Shown here piece by piece: positions 17,125 to 27,738 of a stretch of 64,000 bases of DNA. The translations under genes were made by a program, and so were the position numbers. The stretch is from Streptomyces cinnamoneus (GTDB lineage Bacteria; Actinomycetota; Actinomycetes; Streptomycetales; Streptomycetaceae). The stretch spans positions 1 to 64,000 of the forward strand of contig NZ_BMVB01000012.1 of the NCBI RefSeq assembly GCF_014650495.1, read 5' to 3'. Position 1 is the first letter of the stretch. Each line of letters opens with the position of its first letter. The notes beneath the pieces are model-generated. The model saw only the letters and a program-made list of their open reading frames with translations, searched no databases and had not been told where the DNA came from.

Positions 17125-18108
17125 TCAGCCGTCGATCAACGCGGCCAGGCCGTCGAGCATCGAGGTGAGGCCGAGTTCGAAGACCGCGTCGAGGTCCAGG
17201 TCGTAGCCGCCGTCACCGAACGATCCGACCACCTTGGTGAACGCCGGGTACGCGCCGGAGGCCACGAGCGCGTCGAAGGCGGCGGCCTGGGAGTCCATCC
17301 ACTGCTCCTCGGACAGCCCGGTCGCGCTCTGCGCCTGGGCCTCGCGCTCCAGCTGGACGGCCGTGCCCTGCACATAGCTGTAGATCAGGGCGTTGAGGTT
17401 GAACATCGTCGCCGGGCCGAGGCCGTGGCCGTCGAGCGCCCCGAGCATCCAGTCGGAGTAGGCGATCAGGTGCGGCAGGGCCAGCGGCCGGGTGAGCGGG
17501 GCGATCTGCGCGAGCCAGGGGTGGGCGCGGTGCACCGCCCACAGCGCGCGTGCGCCCTGCTCCAGGCGGCCGCGCCAGCCGGACGACGTATCGCGGGGGT
17601 AGGACATCTCGGCGAGGACGGCGTCGGCCATGAGGAACACCAGGTCGTCCTTGCTGGTGACGTGGCGGTAGGGCGACATGGCCGCGACACCCAGCCGCGC
17701 CGCGACCCCCCGCATGGACAACGCGGCCAGCCCCTCGGCGTCGGCGATGGCGACGGCGGCACGGACGATGCGCTCCTGCGTCAGCTCGCCGTCGGCCGCC
17801 CGGCCGGGCGGGGACGGCTGAGGCTGCGGCGACGAGGGTGCCAACGGCGACGGCGACTGCGACGGCGATGGGGACGCTGCGGCGGCCGGGCCCGCCACCA
17901 CGGTGCCGACCCGCGACTGCGCCCGCACGAGCCCCTCCTGGCGCAGGGTGGTCAGCACCTTGGTGGCGGTGGCGAGCGCCACGTTCCACTCCCTGGCGAT
18001 CTGCCGGGTGGACGGTACGCGGTCGCCCGGAGCGAGCTCGCCGTCGGAGATGCGTCGCCGCAGTTCGGCGGCGATGCGCAGATACGGCGGAGAAATTTTT
18101 TCGGCCAC
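17125..18108 (-). CDS. GntR-TetR fusion transcriptional regulator, 327 aa
   Basis: Two complete DNA-binding domains in one chain. Residues about 1-70 are a GntR winged helix (SPPYLRIAAELRRRISDGEL, RVPSTRQIAREWNVALATAT, LVRAQSRVGTVVAG). A 30-residue Ser/Pro linker follows. About 107-155 is a TetR helix-turn-helix (TQERIVRAAVAIADAEGLAA, MRGVAARLGVAAMSPYRHV) and the rest is a TetR ligand-binding domain of the C-terminal type used by tetracycline-responsive members. GTG 18108 follows GGAAGGGG; upstream starts would run through the operator. It faces the FAD monooxygenase gene, and the 165 bp between them hold two kinds of palindrome, fitting a regulator with two operators. Confidence 0.9.
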   Translation of the reverse strand: MAEKISPPYLRIAAELRRRISDGELAPGDRVPSTRQIAREWNVALATATKVLTTLRQEGLVRAQSRVGTVVAGPAAAASPSPSQSPSPLAPSSPQPQPSPPGRAADGELTQERIVRAAVAIADAEGLAALSMRGVAARLGVAAMSPYRHVTSKDDLVFLMADAVLAEMSYPRDTSSGWRGRLEQGARALWAVHRAHPWLAQIAPLTRPLALPHLIAYSDWMLGALDGHGLGPATMFNLNALIYSYVQGTAVQLEREAQAQSATGLSEEQWMDSQAAAFDALVASGAYPAFTKVVGSFGDGGYDLDLDAVFELGLTSMLDGLAALIDG

Positions 18109-18120
18109 GGGGACCCCTTC

Positions 18121-18140
18121 CCTCTGTCCTAGTACAGAGG
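18121..18140. promoter_or_regulatory. GntR-type operator candidate A
   Basis: CCTCTGTCCTAGTACAGAGG is a 20-bp palindrome with a single mismatched pair, 12 bp upstream of the regulator's GTG. The TGTnCTAGTACA core resembles GntR-class sites. Confidence 0.6.
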
Positions 18141-18182
18141 CTAGCAGCGAAAAGGCCCTGGAACGTTCGTCAGCCCTCGTAT

Positions 18183-18196
18183 CTGTCCTAGTCCAG
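18183..18196. promoter_or_regulatory. GntR-type operator candidate B (second copy of the core)
   Basis: CTGTCCTAGTCCAG repeats the core of operator A with one base changed. Two spaced copies argue that the word is a binding site rather than chance. Confidence 0.5.
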
Positions 18197-18227
18197 GGCG
18201 GTAGTACCGACACTTGCGGAGCTGTGC

Positions 18228-18259
18228 GTACGGTGTACATTCAGTTGTGTACACCGTAC
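18228..18259. promoter_or_regulatory. TetR-type operator candidate (perfect 12-bp inverted repeat)
   Basis: GTACGGTGTACA (18228-18239), 8-nt spacer, TGTACACCGTAC (18248-18259): a perfect inverted repeat ending 14 bp before the monooxygenase ATG. Arm sequence, symmetry and place over the promoter/leader are typical of TetR operators. Confidence 0.7.
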
Positions 18260-18273
18260 TGAAGGAGCTCAGC

Positions 18274-19386
18274 ATGCAGAACGTCCTCGTCTCCGGTGCC
18301 AGCGTCGCGGGCCTGACCCTCGCCTACTGGCTGCGCCGCAACGGCTTCGCCGTGACCGTCGTCGAGCGGGCCCCCGCCGTCCGCCCCGGCGGCCAGGCCA
18401 TCGACGTCCGCGGCGTCGCCCTCGACGTCCTCGACCGGACCGGGATCCTGGCCGAGGCCCGGCAGGTCCGTACCCGGATGCGCGGCATGGCGATGCTCGA
18501 CGCCGAGGGCAAGGAGCTGTGGCGCACCACCGACCACACGTACAGCAGCGGCCGGCTGGACAGCGAGGACATAGAGCTGCTGCGCGAGGACCTGGCCATG
18601 CTGCTCCACCGTCAGGCGGTCGACGCAGGAGTGGAGTTCCTCTTCGGCGACTCCGTCGCCACCCTCGACGAGGAGGCCGACGGCGTACGGGTCGGCTTCG
18701 AGCAGGGGCCCGCCCGCACGTTCGGCCTCGTGCTGGGCGCGGACGGCCTGCACTCGAAGGTCCGGCAGCTGGCCTTCGGCCCGGAGGAGCGGTTCATCCG
18801 CCACCTCGGCGCCTACCTGACCGTCTTCAGCACCCACAACTTCCTCGGGCTCGACAACTGGCAGGTCTGGCTCAACGACGACGCGGCGACCTACTGCCTC
18901 TATCCGGTGCACGACAACACCGAGATGAGGGCCACGCTGGGCTTCCGGTCGGAGCCGATCGCCTACGACCACCGCGACACCGAGCAGCAGAAGGCGCTCA
19001 TGACCGCCGGGCTGGAGCACGTCGGCTGGGAGACGCCGCGGCTGCTGGAGGCCATGCGGCAGGCACCCGACTTCTACTTCGACTCGATGGCCCAGATCCA
19101 CATGGAGCAGTGGTCCACCGGCAGGGTCGCGCTGGCCGGCGACGCGGGCTACTGCCCCTCCCCGCTCTCCGGCCAGGGCACGAGCCTGGCCCTCGTGGGC
19201 GCATACGTCCTGGCCGCCGAACTCGGCAGGGCGGACGGCGACCACGCGGCCGCCTTCGCCCGCTACGAGACGCGCATGCGCCCCTTCGTCGGCCTCAACC
19301 AGGCCCTCGCCGACAAGAACGCGGGCGGCGCGCCCTCCGACGAGGCGATGGAAGAGGCCAAGAACGGCATCGCGCTCGACGCCTGA
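18274..19386 (+). CDS. FAD-dependent aromatic-type monooxygenase, 370 aa
   Basis: A class A flavoprotein hydroxylase of the PHBH/TetX-like fold. The N-terminal Rossmann motif VLVSGASVAGLTLAYWLRRNG binds FAD, DG motif LVLGADGLHSKVRQLAFG follows near 165, and GRVALAGDAGYCPSPLSGQG near 285 is the second FAD/ribityl motif. It would hydroxylate an aromatic or polyketide-like substrate with NAD(P)H and O2; relatives inactivate tetracyclines or rifamycins, others build natural products. ATG 18274 has GAAGGAG 6 nt upstream. Its divergence from a TetR-GntR regulator with an operator over its leader suggests substrate-inducible detoxification. Confidence 0.9.
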   Translation: MQNVLVSGASVAGLTLAYWLRRNGFAVTVVERAPAVRPGGQAIDVRGVALDVLDRTGILAEARQVRTRMRGMAMLDAEGKELWRTTDHTYSSGRLDSEDIELLREDLAMLLHRQAVDAGVEFLFGDSVATLDEEADGVRVGFEQGPARTFGLVLGADGLHSKVRQLAFGPEERFIRHLGAYLTVFSTHNFLGLDNWQVWLNDDAATYCLYPVHDNTEMRATLGFRSEPIAYDHRDTEQQKALMTAGLEHVGWETPRLLEAMRQAPDFYFDSMAQIHMEQWSTGRVALAGDAGYCPSPLSGQGTSLALVGAYVLAAELGRADGDHAAAFARYETRMRPFVGLNQALADKNAGGAPSDEAMEEAKNGIALDA

Positions 19387-19514
19387 GCGGCGCGTCCACC
19401 CGCCGGCCGCACGCGGGCGGAGCACGTTCACCCGGACGGGGCCTGCGAGGGCCGTTTGCGGGCCCGGCGGGGTGCGCATCATCCCCGGGGAAGCCGACAA
19501 CGACGGGAGCCACC

Positions 19515-20339
19515 GTGCCCCTGGCCGCTCCCGACCCGTCGGGTGTCCCCGCCACCGCCTGGTGGGTCCTGTACCTCCGGGCCGCCGAGGCCCGGCACCC
19601 GCGCAGCCTGCTGCCCGATCCCCTGGCGGCCGACGTGCTGGCCCGCAGCGGCTGGCCCGCACGGGAGACCTTCGGCCCGCCCGTCCCGCCGCTGGCCCAG
19701 TACCTGGCGGCACGGTCCCGCGTCTTCGACGACGAAGTGAGGTCCTTCCTCGCCCGCGCGCCGCACGGCACCGTCGTCGCCCTCGGCGAGGGCCTGGACA
19801 CCCAGTTCTGGCGGGTGGACGACGGCCGGGTGCGATGGCTGACGGTCGACCTGCCCGAAACCCTGGCCTGGCGCCGCGCCCTGCTGCCCCAAGGGCCCCG
19901 GCAGGACACCGTCGCCTGCTCGGTGACGGACCCGCGCTGGGCGGAGGGCGTCGACCCTGCGCAGCCGCTGCTGATCAGCGCCCAGGGGCTGATGATGTAC
20001 CTGCCGTGGGAAGCGGTGGCCGGCCTCGTCACCCTCTGCGCCGAGCGCTTCCCCGGAGCGTCGCTCGTCTTCGACACCGTCCCGCACTGGGTGGCCGCAC
20101 TGGCCCGCCGCCATGTGCTGTACTGCGGCACGTACCGCCTGCCGCCCCTGTCGTCCGCGATGAGCCCAGGCTCCTACGAGCGGCTGCGCACCCTCCATCC
20201 GCGCATCGCCGGCGTCCGCCGGCTGCCCTGGCCGGCCTGCCGGGGACTGACCGGACTGGTGCTGCACCACGGCCAGCGCTCCCCGCTCGTCCGCCGGGCA
20301 CTTCCCGGCATGGTGCGTCTCGACGTCCGGCAGCCGTGA
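19515..20339 (+). CDS. class I SAM-dependent methyltransferase, leucine carboxyl methyltransferase (PPM) family, 274 aa
   Basis: The fold is that of LCM/PPM-type O-methyltransferases: N-terminal lid (ATAWWVLYLRAAEARHP, LLPDPLAADVLARSG), Ado-Met motif in GTVVALGEGLDTQFWRVDDG, WLTVDLPETLAWRRALLP with the acidic residue that holds ribose, and PLLISAQGLMMYLPWEAV. Streptomyces members methylate carboxyl or hydroxyl groups, often in secondary metabolism. GTG 19515 lies 4-5 nt after CGGGAG. It follows the monooxygenase gene by 128 nt and precedes asnB by 185 nt on the same strand, so it may belong to either unit. Confidence 0.82.
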   Translation: MPLAAPDPSGVPATAWWVLYLRAAEARHPRSLLPDPLAADVLARSGWPARETFGPPVPPLAQYLAARSRVFDDEVRSFLARAPHGTVVALGEGLDTQFWRVDDGRVRWLTVDLPETLAWRRALLPQGPRQDTVACSVTDPRWAEGVDPAQPLLISAQGLMMYLPWEAVAGLVTLCAERFPGASLVFDTVPHWVAALARRHVLYCGTYRLPPLSSAMSPGSYERLRTLHPRIAGVRRLPWPACRGLTGLVLHHGQRSPLVRRALPGMVRLDVRQP

Positions 20340-20524
20340 ACGCGCCGAACTGCCGCCCGTGGAGCGGCCGGTGACCGGTGACGGCGGACGGACGCCTTCC
20401 TCACGCCGGGTCGAGAACTTTATGTACGCAACCGCTCGGGTGGCGAGGAGCGAGTCAGGCTGGAGGCATCGGAGCGGGCGGGCCCGGTGCGAGGGGCCCG
20501 CCGACTGAGATACGGAGAACGACC

Positions 20525-22393
20525 ATGTGCGGCATCACCGGATGGGCAGGCTTCACCCGCGACCTCAGGGCCGAGTCCCCGGTCGTCCAGGCCATGACCG
20601 ACACCCTGGCCCGCCGGGGACCGGACGCCGAGGGCATATGGCTGGACGAGCACATCGCACTGGGACACCGGCGGCTGTCCATCATCGACCTCGAACACGG
20701 CGCGCAGCCCATGCGCACGCCCGAGCGCGGCCCCGGCGACCTGCCCCGCGCCGTGATCTCCTACGGCGGCGAGATCTACAACTTCCGCGAGCTGCGTGAG
20801 GAACTCGTCCTGCTCGGCCACCGCTTCGCCACCCGCAGCGACACCGAGGTGGCGCTGCGCGCCTACCTGGAGTGGGGCACCGACTTCGTCCACCGCCTCA
20901 ACGGCATGTACTCCCTCGCCATCTGGGACACCGCCCGCGAGGAACTGCTGCTGGTCCGGGACCGCCTCGGCGTCAAGCCGCTCTTCTACTACCCCACCGA
21001 GGACGGCGTCCTCTTCGGCTCCGAGCCCAAGGCCATCCTCGCCAACCCGCTGGCCGAGGCCGCCGCGGGGGCGGAGGAGCTGTGCGACGCCCTGCTGTTC
21101 CTGCGCACCCCGGGCCGCGTCCCCTTCCGCGGCATGCGCGAACTCAAGCCCGGCCACCTGCTGCGCGTCCGGCGCGAGGGCATCAGCGAGGAACGCTACT
21201 GGCAGCTGGAGTCCCGCCCGCACACCGACGACCTGAAGACCACCGTCGCCACCGTCCGCGAGCTGCTCGACGACATCGTCCCGCGCCAGATGGTCGCCGA
21301 CGTACCGCTCGTCGCGCTGCTGTCCGGAGGGCTGGACTCCTCCACCGTCACCGCGCTCGCGGCCCGGGCCCGGGCCGCCGACGGCGCCGGCCTGTCCACC
21401 TTCTCCGTCGACTTCACCGGCCACACCGAGAACTTCCGGGCCGACGCCATCCGCCCCACCCCGGACGGCCCCTACGCCCTGGAGGTCGCCCGGCACGTCG
21501 GCAGCGACCACCACCCGATCGTCCTCGACCGCGCCGGCCTGCTCGATGCGGCCGTGCGCCGGACCGTCCTCGGCGCCTGGGACCTGCCCTTCAACTTCGC
21601 GGACCTGGACGTCTCCCTGTACCTGCTGTTCGCCGCCGTCCGCGAGCACGCCACCGTGGCGCTGTCGGGGGAGGGCGCCGACGAGGTCTTCGGCGGCTAC
21701 CTGTGGTTCTCCGACCCCGAGGCACGGCGCGCCGAAACGTTTCCCTGGCTCAAGCTGGGCGCCCACCGCGGCCTCGACCCCCGCTCGCTGTTCCACCCCT
21801 GGTTCGTCGACGGCATCGACCTCGCCGCGTACGAGGCCGACCTCTACCGCACCGCCCTGGCCGAGGTCCCGCTCCTCGACGGCGAGAGCGCAGCGGGCCG
21901 GCGGACCCGCGAGCTGGGCTACCTCACCCTGACCCGGTGGCTGCCCATCCTGCTGGACAAGAAGGACCGGATGGGCATGGCCAGCGGCCTGGAGGGCCGG
22001 GTGCCGTTCTGCGACCACCGCCTCGTCGAGTACGTCTTCAACGTCCCCTGGGAGATGAAGACGTTCAGCGGCCAGGAGAAGGCACTGCTCAGGGAGGCCG
22101 CGGCCGACCTGCTGCCGGAGTCGGTGCTGCGCCGCAAGAAGGCCGCCTACCCCTCCATCCAGGACCCGGCCTACGACCGGGCCCTCATCACGGGCCTCAC
22201 CAAGGCGGCGGGCGACGACCGGGCACCGCTGAGCGCCTTCCTCGACGGCGACGCGGTACGGCGGACGGCCGCCAAGACCTCCACGGGCAGCCTCTCCGAG
22301 TTCGAGCGGATCCTCGTGGAGTCCACCGTCCGGCTGGACGACTGGGCACGCACCTACCAAGTGGAGCTGACCGGAGTGAAGGGAGCCAACTGA
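20525..22393 (+). CDS. asnB: asparagine synthase (glutamine-hydrolysing) type amidotransferase, 622 aa
   Basis: Both halves are complete. The class II glutaminase begins with the nucleophile Cys2 (MCGITGWAGF) and has RRGPDAEG and ISYGGEIYNFRELREEL. The synthetase has the ATP-pyrophosphatase P-loop SGGLDS at 267-272, then SGEGADEVFGGY and RMGMASGLEGRVPFCDH. It adenylates a carboxyl group and attaches ammonia: aspartate to asparagine, or another carboxylate in secondary metabolism. The stop overlaps the next ATG (TGATG), coupling it to the quinone oxidoreductase and extradiol dioxygenase. That company suggests a tailoring rather than primary role. Confidence 0.93.
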   Translation: MCGITGWAGFTRDLRAESPVVQAMTDTLARRGPDAEGIWLDEHIALGHRRLSIIDLEHGAQPMRTPERGPGDLPRAVISYGGEIYNFRELREELVLLGHRFATRSDTEVALRAYLEWGTDFVHRLNGMYSLAIWDTAREELLLVRDRLGVKPLFYYPTEDGVLFGSEPKAILANPLAEAAAGAEELCDALLFLRTPGRVPFRGMRELKPGHLLRVRREGISEERYWQLESRPHTDDLKTTVATVRELLDDIVPRQMVADVPLVALLSGGLDSSTVTALAARARAADGAGLSTFSVDFTGHTENFRADAIRPTPDGPYALEVARHVGSDHHPIVLDRAGLLDAAVRRTVLGAWDLPFNFADLDVSLYLLFAAVREHATVALSGEGADEVFGGYLWFSDPEARRAETFPWLKLGAHRGLDPRSLFHPWFVDGIDLAAYEADLYRTALAEVPLLDGESAAGRRTRELGYLTLTRWLPILLDKKDRMGMASGLEGRVPFCDHRLVEYVFNVPWEMKTFSGQEKALLREAAADLLPESVLRRKKAAYPSIQDPAYDRALITGLTKAAGDDRAPLSAFLDGDAVRRTAAKTSTGSLSEFERILVESTVRLDDWARTYQVELTGVKGAN

Positions 22394-23364
22394 TGCACGC
22401 CATCGAGATCCGGGAGACCGGCGGGCCCGAGGTCCAGATCTACGTCGAGAAGCCCGACCCCGAGCCGGCCGAGGGCCAGATCCTCGTCGAACTCGCCGCG
22501 GCGGGGGTGAACTTCATCGACCTCTACCGCCGCGAGGGCCGCTACCCCCTGCCCCTGCCGTCGATCCCCGGCGAGGAGGGATCGGGCATCGTCCGCTCCG
22601 TCGGCCCCGGCGTCACCCGGTTCCGGCCCGGTGACCGCGTCGCCTGGACGACCGTGCTCGGCAGCTACGCCAGCCGGGTCGTCGTCCCGCAGGACAAGGC
22701 GATCGTCGTGCCGGAGGGGGTCGACCTGCCCACCGCGGGCGGCGTGCTCGTCCAGGGCATGACGGCCCACTACCTGGCCAACGACTCCTACCGGGCGCGC
22801 GCCGGCGAGACGGTGCTGCTGCACGCCGCGGCCGGCGGAGTGGGGCTGCTGCTCACCCAGCTGCTCAAGCGGCGCGGCGTCCGCGTCATCGGCACCGTCT
22901 CCACGCGGGAGAAGGAGGAGCTGGCCCGCGCCAACGGCGCCGACGAGATCATCCGCTACACCGAGACCGACGACCTGGCCGCCGAGGTCCGCCGGCTCAC
23001 CGACGGCGCGGGCGTCCACGCGGTCTACGACGGCGTCGGCGCCGCCACCTTCGACGCGAGCCTGGAATCCCTGCGCACCCGCGGCACGCTGGTCCTCTAC
23101 GGCGGCGCCAGCGGCGCGGTGCCGCCCGTGGACGTGATGCGGCTGCTGTGGGGCGGCTCGCTGACCCTGACGCGCCCGTACCTGGAGCACTTCCGGGCCA
23201 CCGTCGAGGAGTTCGAGTGGCGGGCGGGCGAGGTCTTCGACGGCATCGCCGACGGCACGCTCACGGTGACCATCGGCGGAACGTATCCCCTCGCCGAGGC
23301 GCACCGCGCGCACACCGAGCTCGCGGCCCGGCGCACCACCGGGAAGCTCCTGCTAGTCCCGTAG
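22393..23364 (+). CDS. NADPH:quinone oxidoreductase-like zinc-free MDR reductase, 323 aa
   Basis: A medium-chain reductase of the quinone oxidoreductase (QOR) type. The N-terminal GroES-like part includes AAAGVNFIDLYRREGRYP and PSIPGEEGSGIV; the Rossmann part has the NADPH loop LLHAAAGGVGLLLTQLLKRRG and later DGVGAATFDASLESLRTRG. Zinc-binding Cys residues of alcohol dehydrogenases are absent. It would reduce a quinone or enone with NADPH, which fits a catechol/quinone chemistry with the adjacent ring-cleaving dioxygenase. ATG overlaps the asnB stop by 1 nt. Confidence 0.9.
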   Translation: MHAIEIRETGGPEVQIYVEKPDPEPAEGQILVELAAAGVNFIDLYRREGRYPLPLPSIPGEEGSGIVRSVGPGVTRFRPGDRVAWTTVLGSYASRVVVPQDKAIVVPEGVDLPTAGGVLVQGMTAHYLANDSYRARAGETVLLHAAAGGVGLLLTQLLKRRGVRVIGTVSTREKEELARANGADEIIRYTETDDLAAEVRRLTDGAGVHAVYDGVGAATFDASLESLRTRGTLVLYGGASGAVPPVDVMRLLWGGSLTLTRPYLEHFRATVEEFEWRAGEVFDGIADGTLTVTIGGTYPLAEAHRAHTELAARRTTGKLLLVP

Positions 23365-23394
23365 CCCGCAACGACTGGCACCAGGAGGTTGTCC

Positions 23395-24285
23395 ATGGGC
23401 GACATCGTCGGTGCGGGCCTGCTCTCGCACGCACCCGTCATCATGTTCCCGAAGGCACAGAGGATCGAGGCCAACGGAGGCCGCGACTTCACCCTCGCGA
23501 CCGGCCTGACCCGGCTCCGGCAGGAGAGGATCGACCCGGCCGACTACGACACGGTCGTGGTGTTCGACTCGCACTGGGGCACGACCACCGAAACGGTCGT
23601 CACCGCCCACCCCCGCCGCCAGGGCCTGTTCACCTCGGACGAGATGCCCGGCGCGATCAGCCGGCTCCCCTACGACCTGCCCGGCGACCCGGGACTGGCC
23701 CACGCCGTCGCGGACGTGGCGCAGGAGCGGTCGTTGTGGATCACGGCCAACGACGACCCGTACCTGCCGGTCCACTACGCGACGCTCAACCTCTGGACCT
23801 ACCTCGGCGCCTCCGGCAAGCCGTGGGTGTCCGTCTCGGTCTGCCAGACGGCGACCGGCGAGGACTTCCTCGCGGTGGGCGAGGCCGTCGCACAGGCCGT
23901 GGCCGGCCTGGACCGCACGGTGCTGCTGGTGGCCTCGGGCGGCCTCTCCCACCGCTTCTGGCCGCTGGCCGAACTGCGCGACCGCATGGCGGGGGACCCG
24001 GCCCACATCATCACCCCCGAGGCGCGCGCGGCGGACGAGCAGCGCATTGCCTGGCTGGAGGCGGGCCGGCACGACCTCGTCATCGAGGCCATGCCGGACT
24101 ACCTCCGCTTCGCCCCCGAGGCGCGCTTCGGCCACTACCTCATGCTGGCCGGCGCGGTGGGCGGCGCGCGGTGCCGGGCCCCGGGCCGCCGCTTCGGCGC
24201 GTACGAGAACGGCATCGGGACGGGCCAGGTCCACCTCTGGTTCGACCGGCCCGGCGCCGGCTGGACCTCCGTACCGGCCCCCTAG
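23395..24285 (+). CDS. class III extradiol ring-cleavage dioxygenase (LigB family), 296 aa
   Basis: LigB-type non-haem Fe(II) enzyme that opens catechol rings. Ligand and catalytic histidines stand in family context: His12 in GAGLLSHAP, His60 in VVVFDSHWG, and His186 in VASGGLSHRFW. Later blocks GHYLMLAGAVGG and FGAYENGIGTGQVHLWF fit the C-terminal part. ATG 23395 is 6 nt after a perfect AGGAGG; a TTG at 23389 is less likely. It closes the asnB-QOR operon 30 nt downstream. The substrate could be DOPA-like, homoprotocatechuate-like or a pathway-specific catechol; the sequence does not decide. Confidence 0.88.
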   Translation: MGDIVGAGLLSHAPVIMFPKAQRIEANGGRDFTLATGLTRLRQERIDPADYDTVVVFDSHWGTTTETVVTAHPRRQGLFTSDEMPGAISRLPYDLPGDPGLAHAVADVAQERSLWITANDDPYLPVHYATLNLWTYLGASGKPWVSVSVCQTATGEDFLAVGEAVAQAVAGLDRTVLLVASGGLSHRFWPLAELRDRMAGDPAHIITPEARAADEQRIAWLEAGRHDLVIEAMPDYLRFAPEARFGHYLMLAGAVGGARCRAPGRRFGAYENGIGTGQVHLWFDRPGAGWTSVPAP

Positions 24286-25115
24286 GAGCCGGCCGGTACG
24301 CGCATCTCGTCGCGCACCTCGGCGGTCTGCTTCGCGAGCGCTTCGAGGTCGGCACGGTCGTCGGGGCCGGGCAGCGAGACGGTGGCCGCCGTACTGTGGT
24401 CGCCCCAGCCGCAGACGGCCACGAACCCCGTGCCGCCGGAGCGGGTGACGGAATAGCGCTCGCACGTCACCGGCTCCCGGGCGCCGGGCGGGGTGATGTC
24501 CTTCGGGGGCGTGGTGACGGTGACGCCCGGGTTCGCGTTCATCCCCTGGAACATGCTGTCCAGAGTGCGCCGGGGGTCGGCGATCTCGCCGTAGAGGCCG
24601 CCGGTGACCAGCTCCTGCTCTCCGCCGTCGGCCGTGTACTGCCCTCCCACCCCCTTCATGTTGCGCTCGTTCCAGCTGTTGCGCTGACCGGCTATGCCGT
24701 CGTCGATGGTCCGGCTCACGTCCTTGGCCAGGGTGTACCGGCCGCCCAGGAGGGTGGCCGGCACGGTGAGCCGGTAGCGCTGGGGGGAGGGCTCGGCCCG
24801 GCCCGACGGCTCGTTCCCGCCGGAACCGCGGGGGGCTTCGGCCGACGCGGGCGCCGGCCTCTCGTCCGTGGAGGAATCGTGCCCGTACGAGCTGAGGTAG
24901 TGGGCGACACCCCCGAGCGCGGTCACGCCCAGCACGGACGCCACGACGATGGCGATGATCCCCCCGGCCCCCAGCCGCTTGTCCCGCGGCGGCTGCAGTC
25001 CCCACCCCTGCGGCTGCGGATACCCCGGGACCTGCGGCTGCGGATACCCGGGGGCCTGCGGCGGCGCCGGGTACGGGGTCGGCGGCTGCTGCGGCGGAGG
25101 CGGCGGCACGGTCAT
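24282..25115 (-). CDS. single-pass membrane protein with proline-rich cytoplasmic tail, 277 aa
   Basis: Residues 1-50 are Pro/Gln/Tyr repeats (GYPQPQ occurs twice), residues about 55-75 form one transmembrane helix (GIIAIVVASVLGVTALGGVA), and the rest is an extracytoplasmic domain of about 200 residues with two cysteines (EPVTCERYSV, AVCGWGDHST) likely disulphide-bonded. This architecture is common in actinomycete envelope proteins of unknown function; the C-terminal domain resembles none I can name. ATG 25115 follows GGGAG by 8 nt; the longer frame is rejected. Its 3' end overlaps the dioxygenase gene by 4 nt. Confidence 0.78.
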   Translation of the reverse strand: MTVPPPPPQQPPTPYPAPPQAPGYPQPQVPGYPQPQGWGLQPPRDKRLGAGGIIAIVVASVLGVTALGGVAHYLSSYGHDSSTDERPAPASAEAPRGSGGNEPSGRAEPSPQRYRLTVPATLLGGRYTLAKDVSRTIDDGIAGQRNSWNERNMKGVGGQYTADGGEQELVTGGLYGEIADPRRTLDSMFQGMNANPGVTVTTPPKDITPPGAREPVTCERYSVTRSGGTGFVAVCGWGDHSTAATVSLPGPDDRADLEALAKQTAEVRDEMRVPAGS

Positions 25116-25361
25116 GGGGCGGGCTCCCTCTCGGACGGTCGGTGCGTCCACGCACGTGATCGGCGTGATCACGTCAGAAGAGTACGGCCCTGCGCCGCGC
25201 CGGAAACGGGCCCGGATACTCAGACGGCCCCCGCATACTCAGTGCCGGTGTGAGTACCGGCACCGGCCGCCCCGCCGCGGGGGCAGGCCCCTGTCGAGAA
25301 GGGGCCGGTCACAGGATATCTTGATGTCGAGCAATGTTATAGAAGTGGAGCGGAGCACCCG

Positions 25362-27584
<2,223 letters not shown>

Positions 27585-27625
27585 CGCCGGACCGGCCGCC
27601 GCACGGCGGCCGTCCCCCCGTCATG

Positions 27626-27670
27626 ACGGGCCCGTCCCGGCCGGCACTACGCCGGCCGGGACGGGCCCGT
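27626..27670. terminator. transcription terminator hairpin after icd
   Basis: A perfect 20-bp stem (27626-27645 with 27651-27670) and 5-nt loop ACTAC, without a U tract, as usual in Streptomyces. Also positioned to end the convergent ATP-grasp transcript. Confidence 0.85.
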
Positions 27671-27738
27671 TCCCGTGCCGGCCCGCACTCCGTGCCGGGC
27701 CCTCGTCCGCACCGACGGGCTGCCCGCGCAACGGCTCC

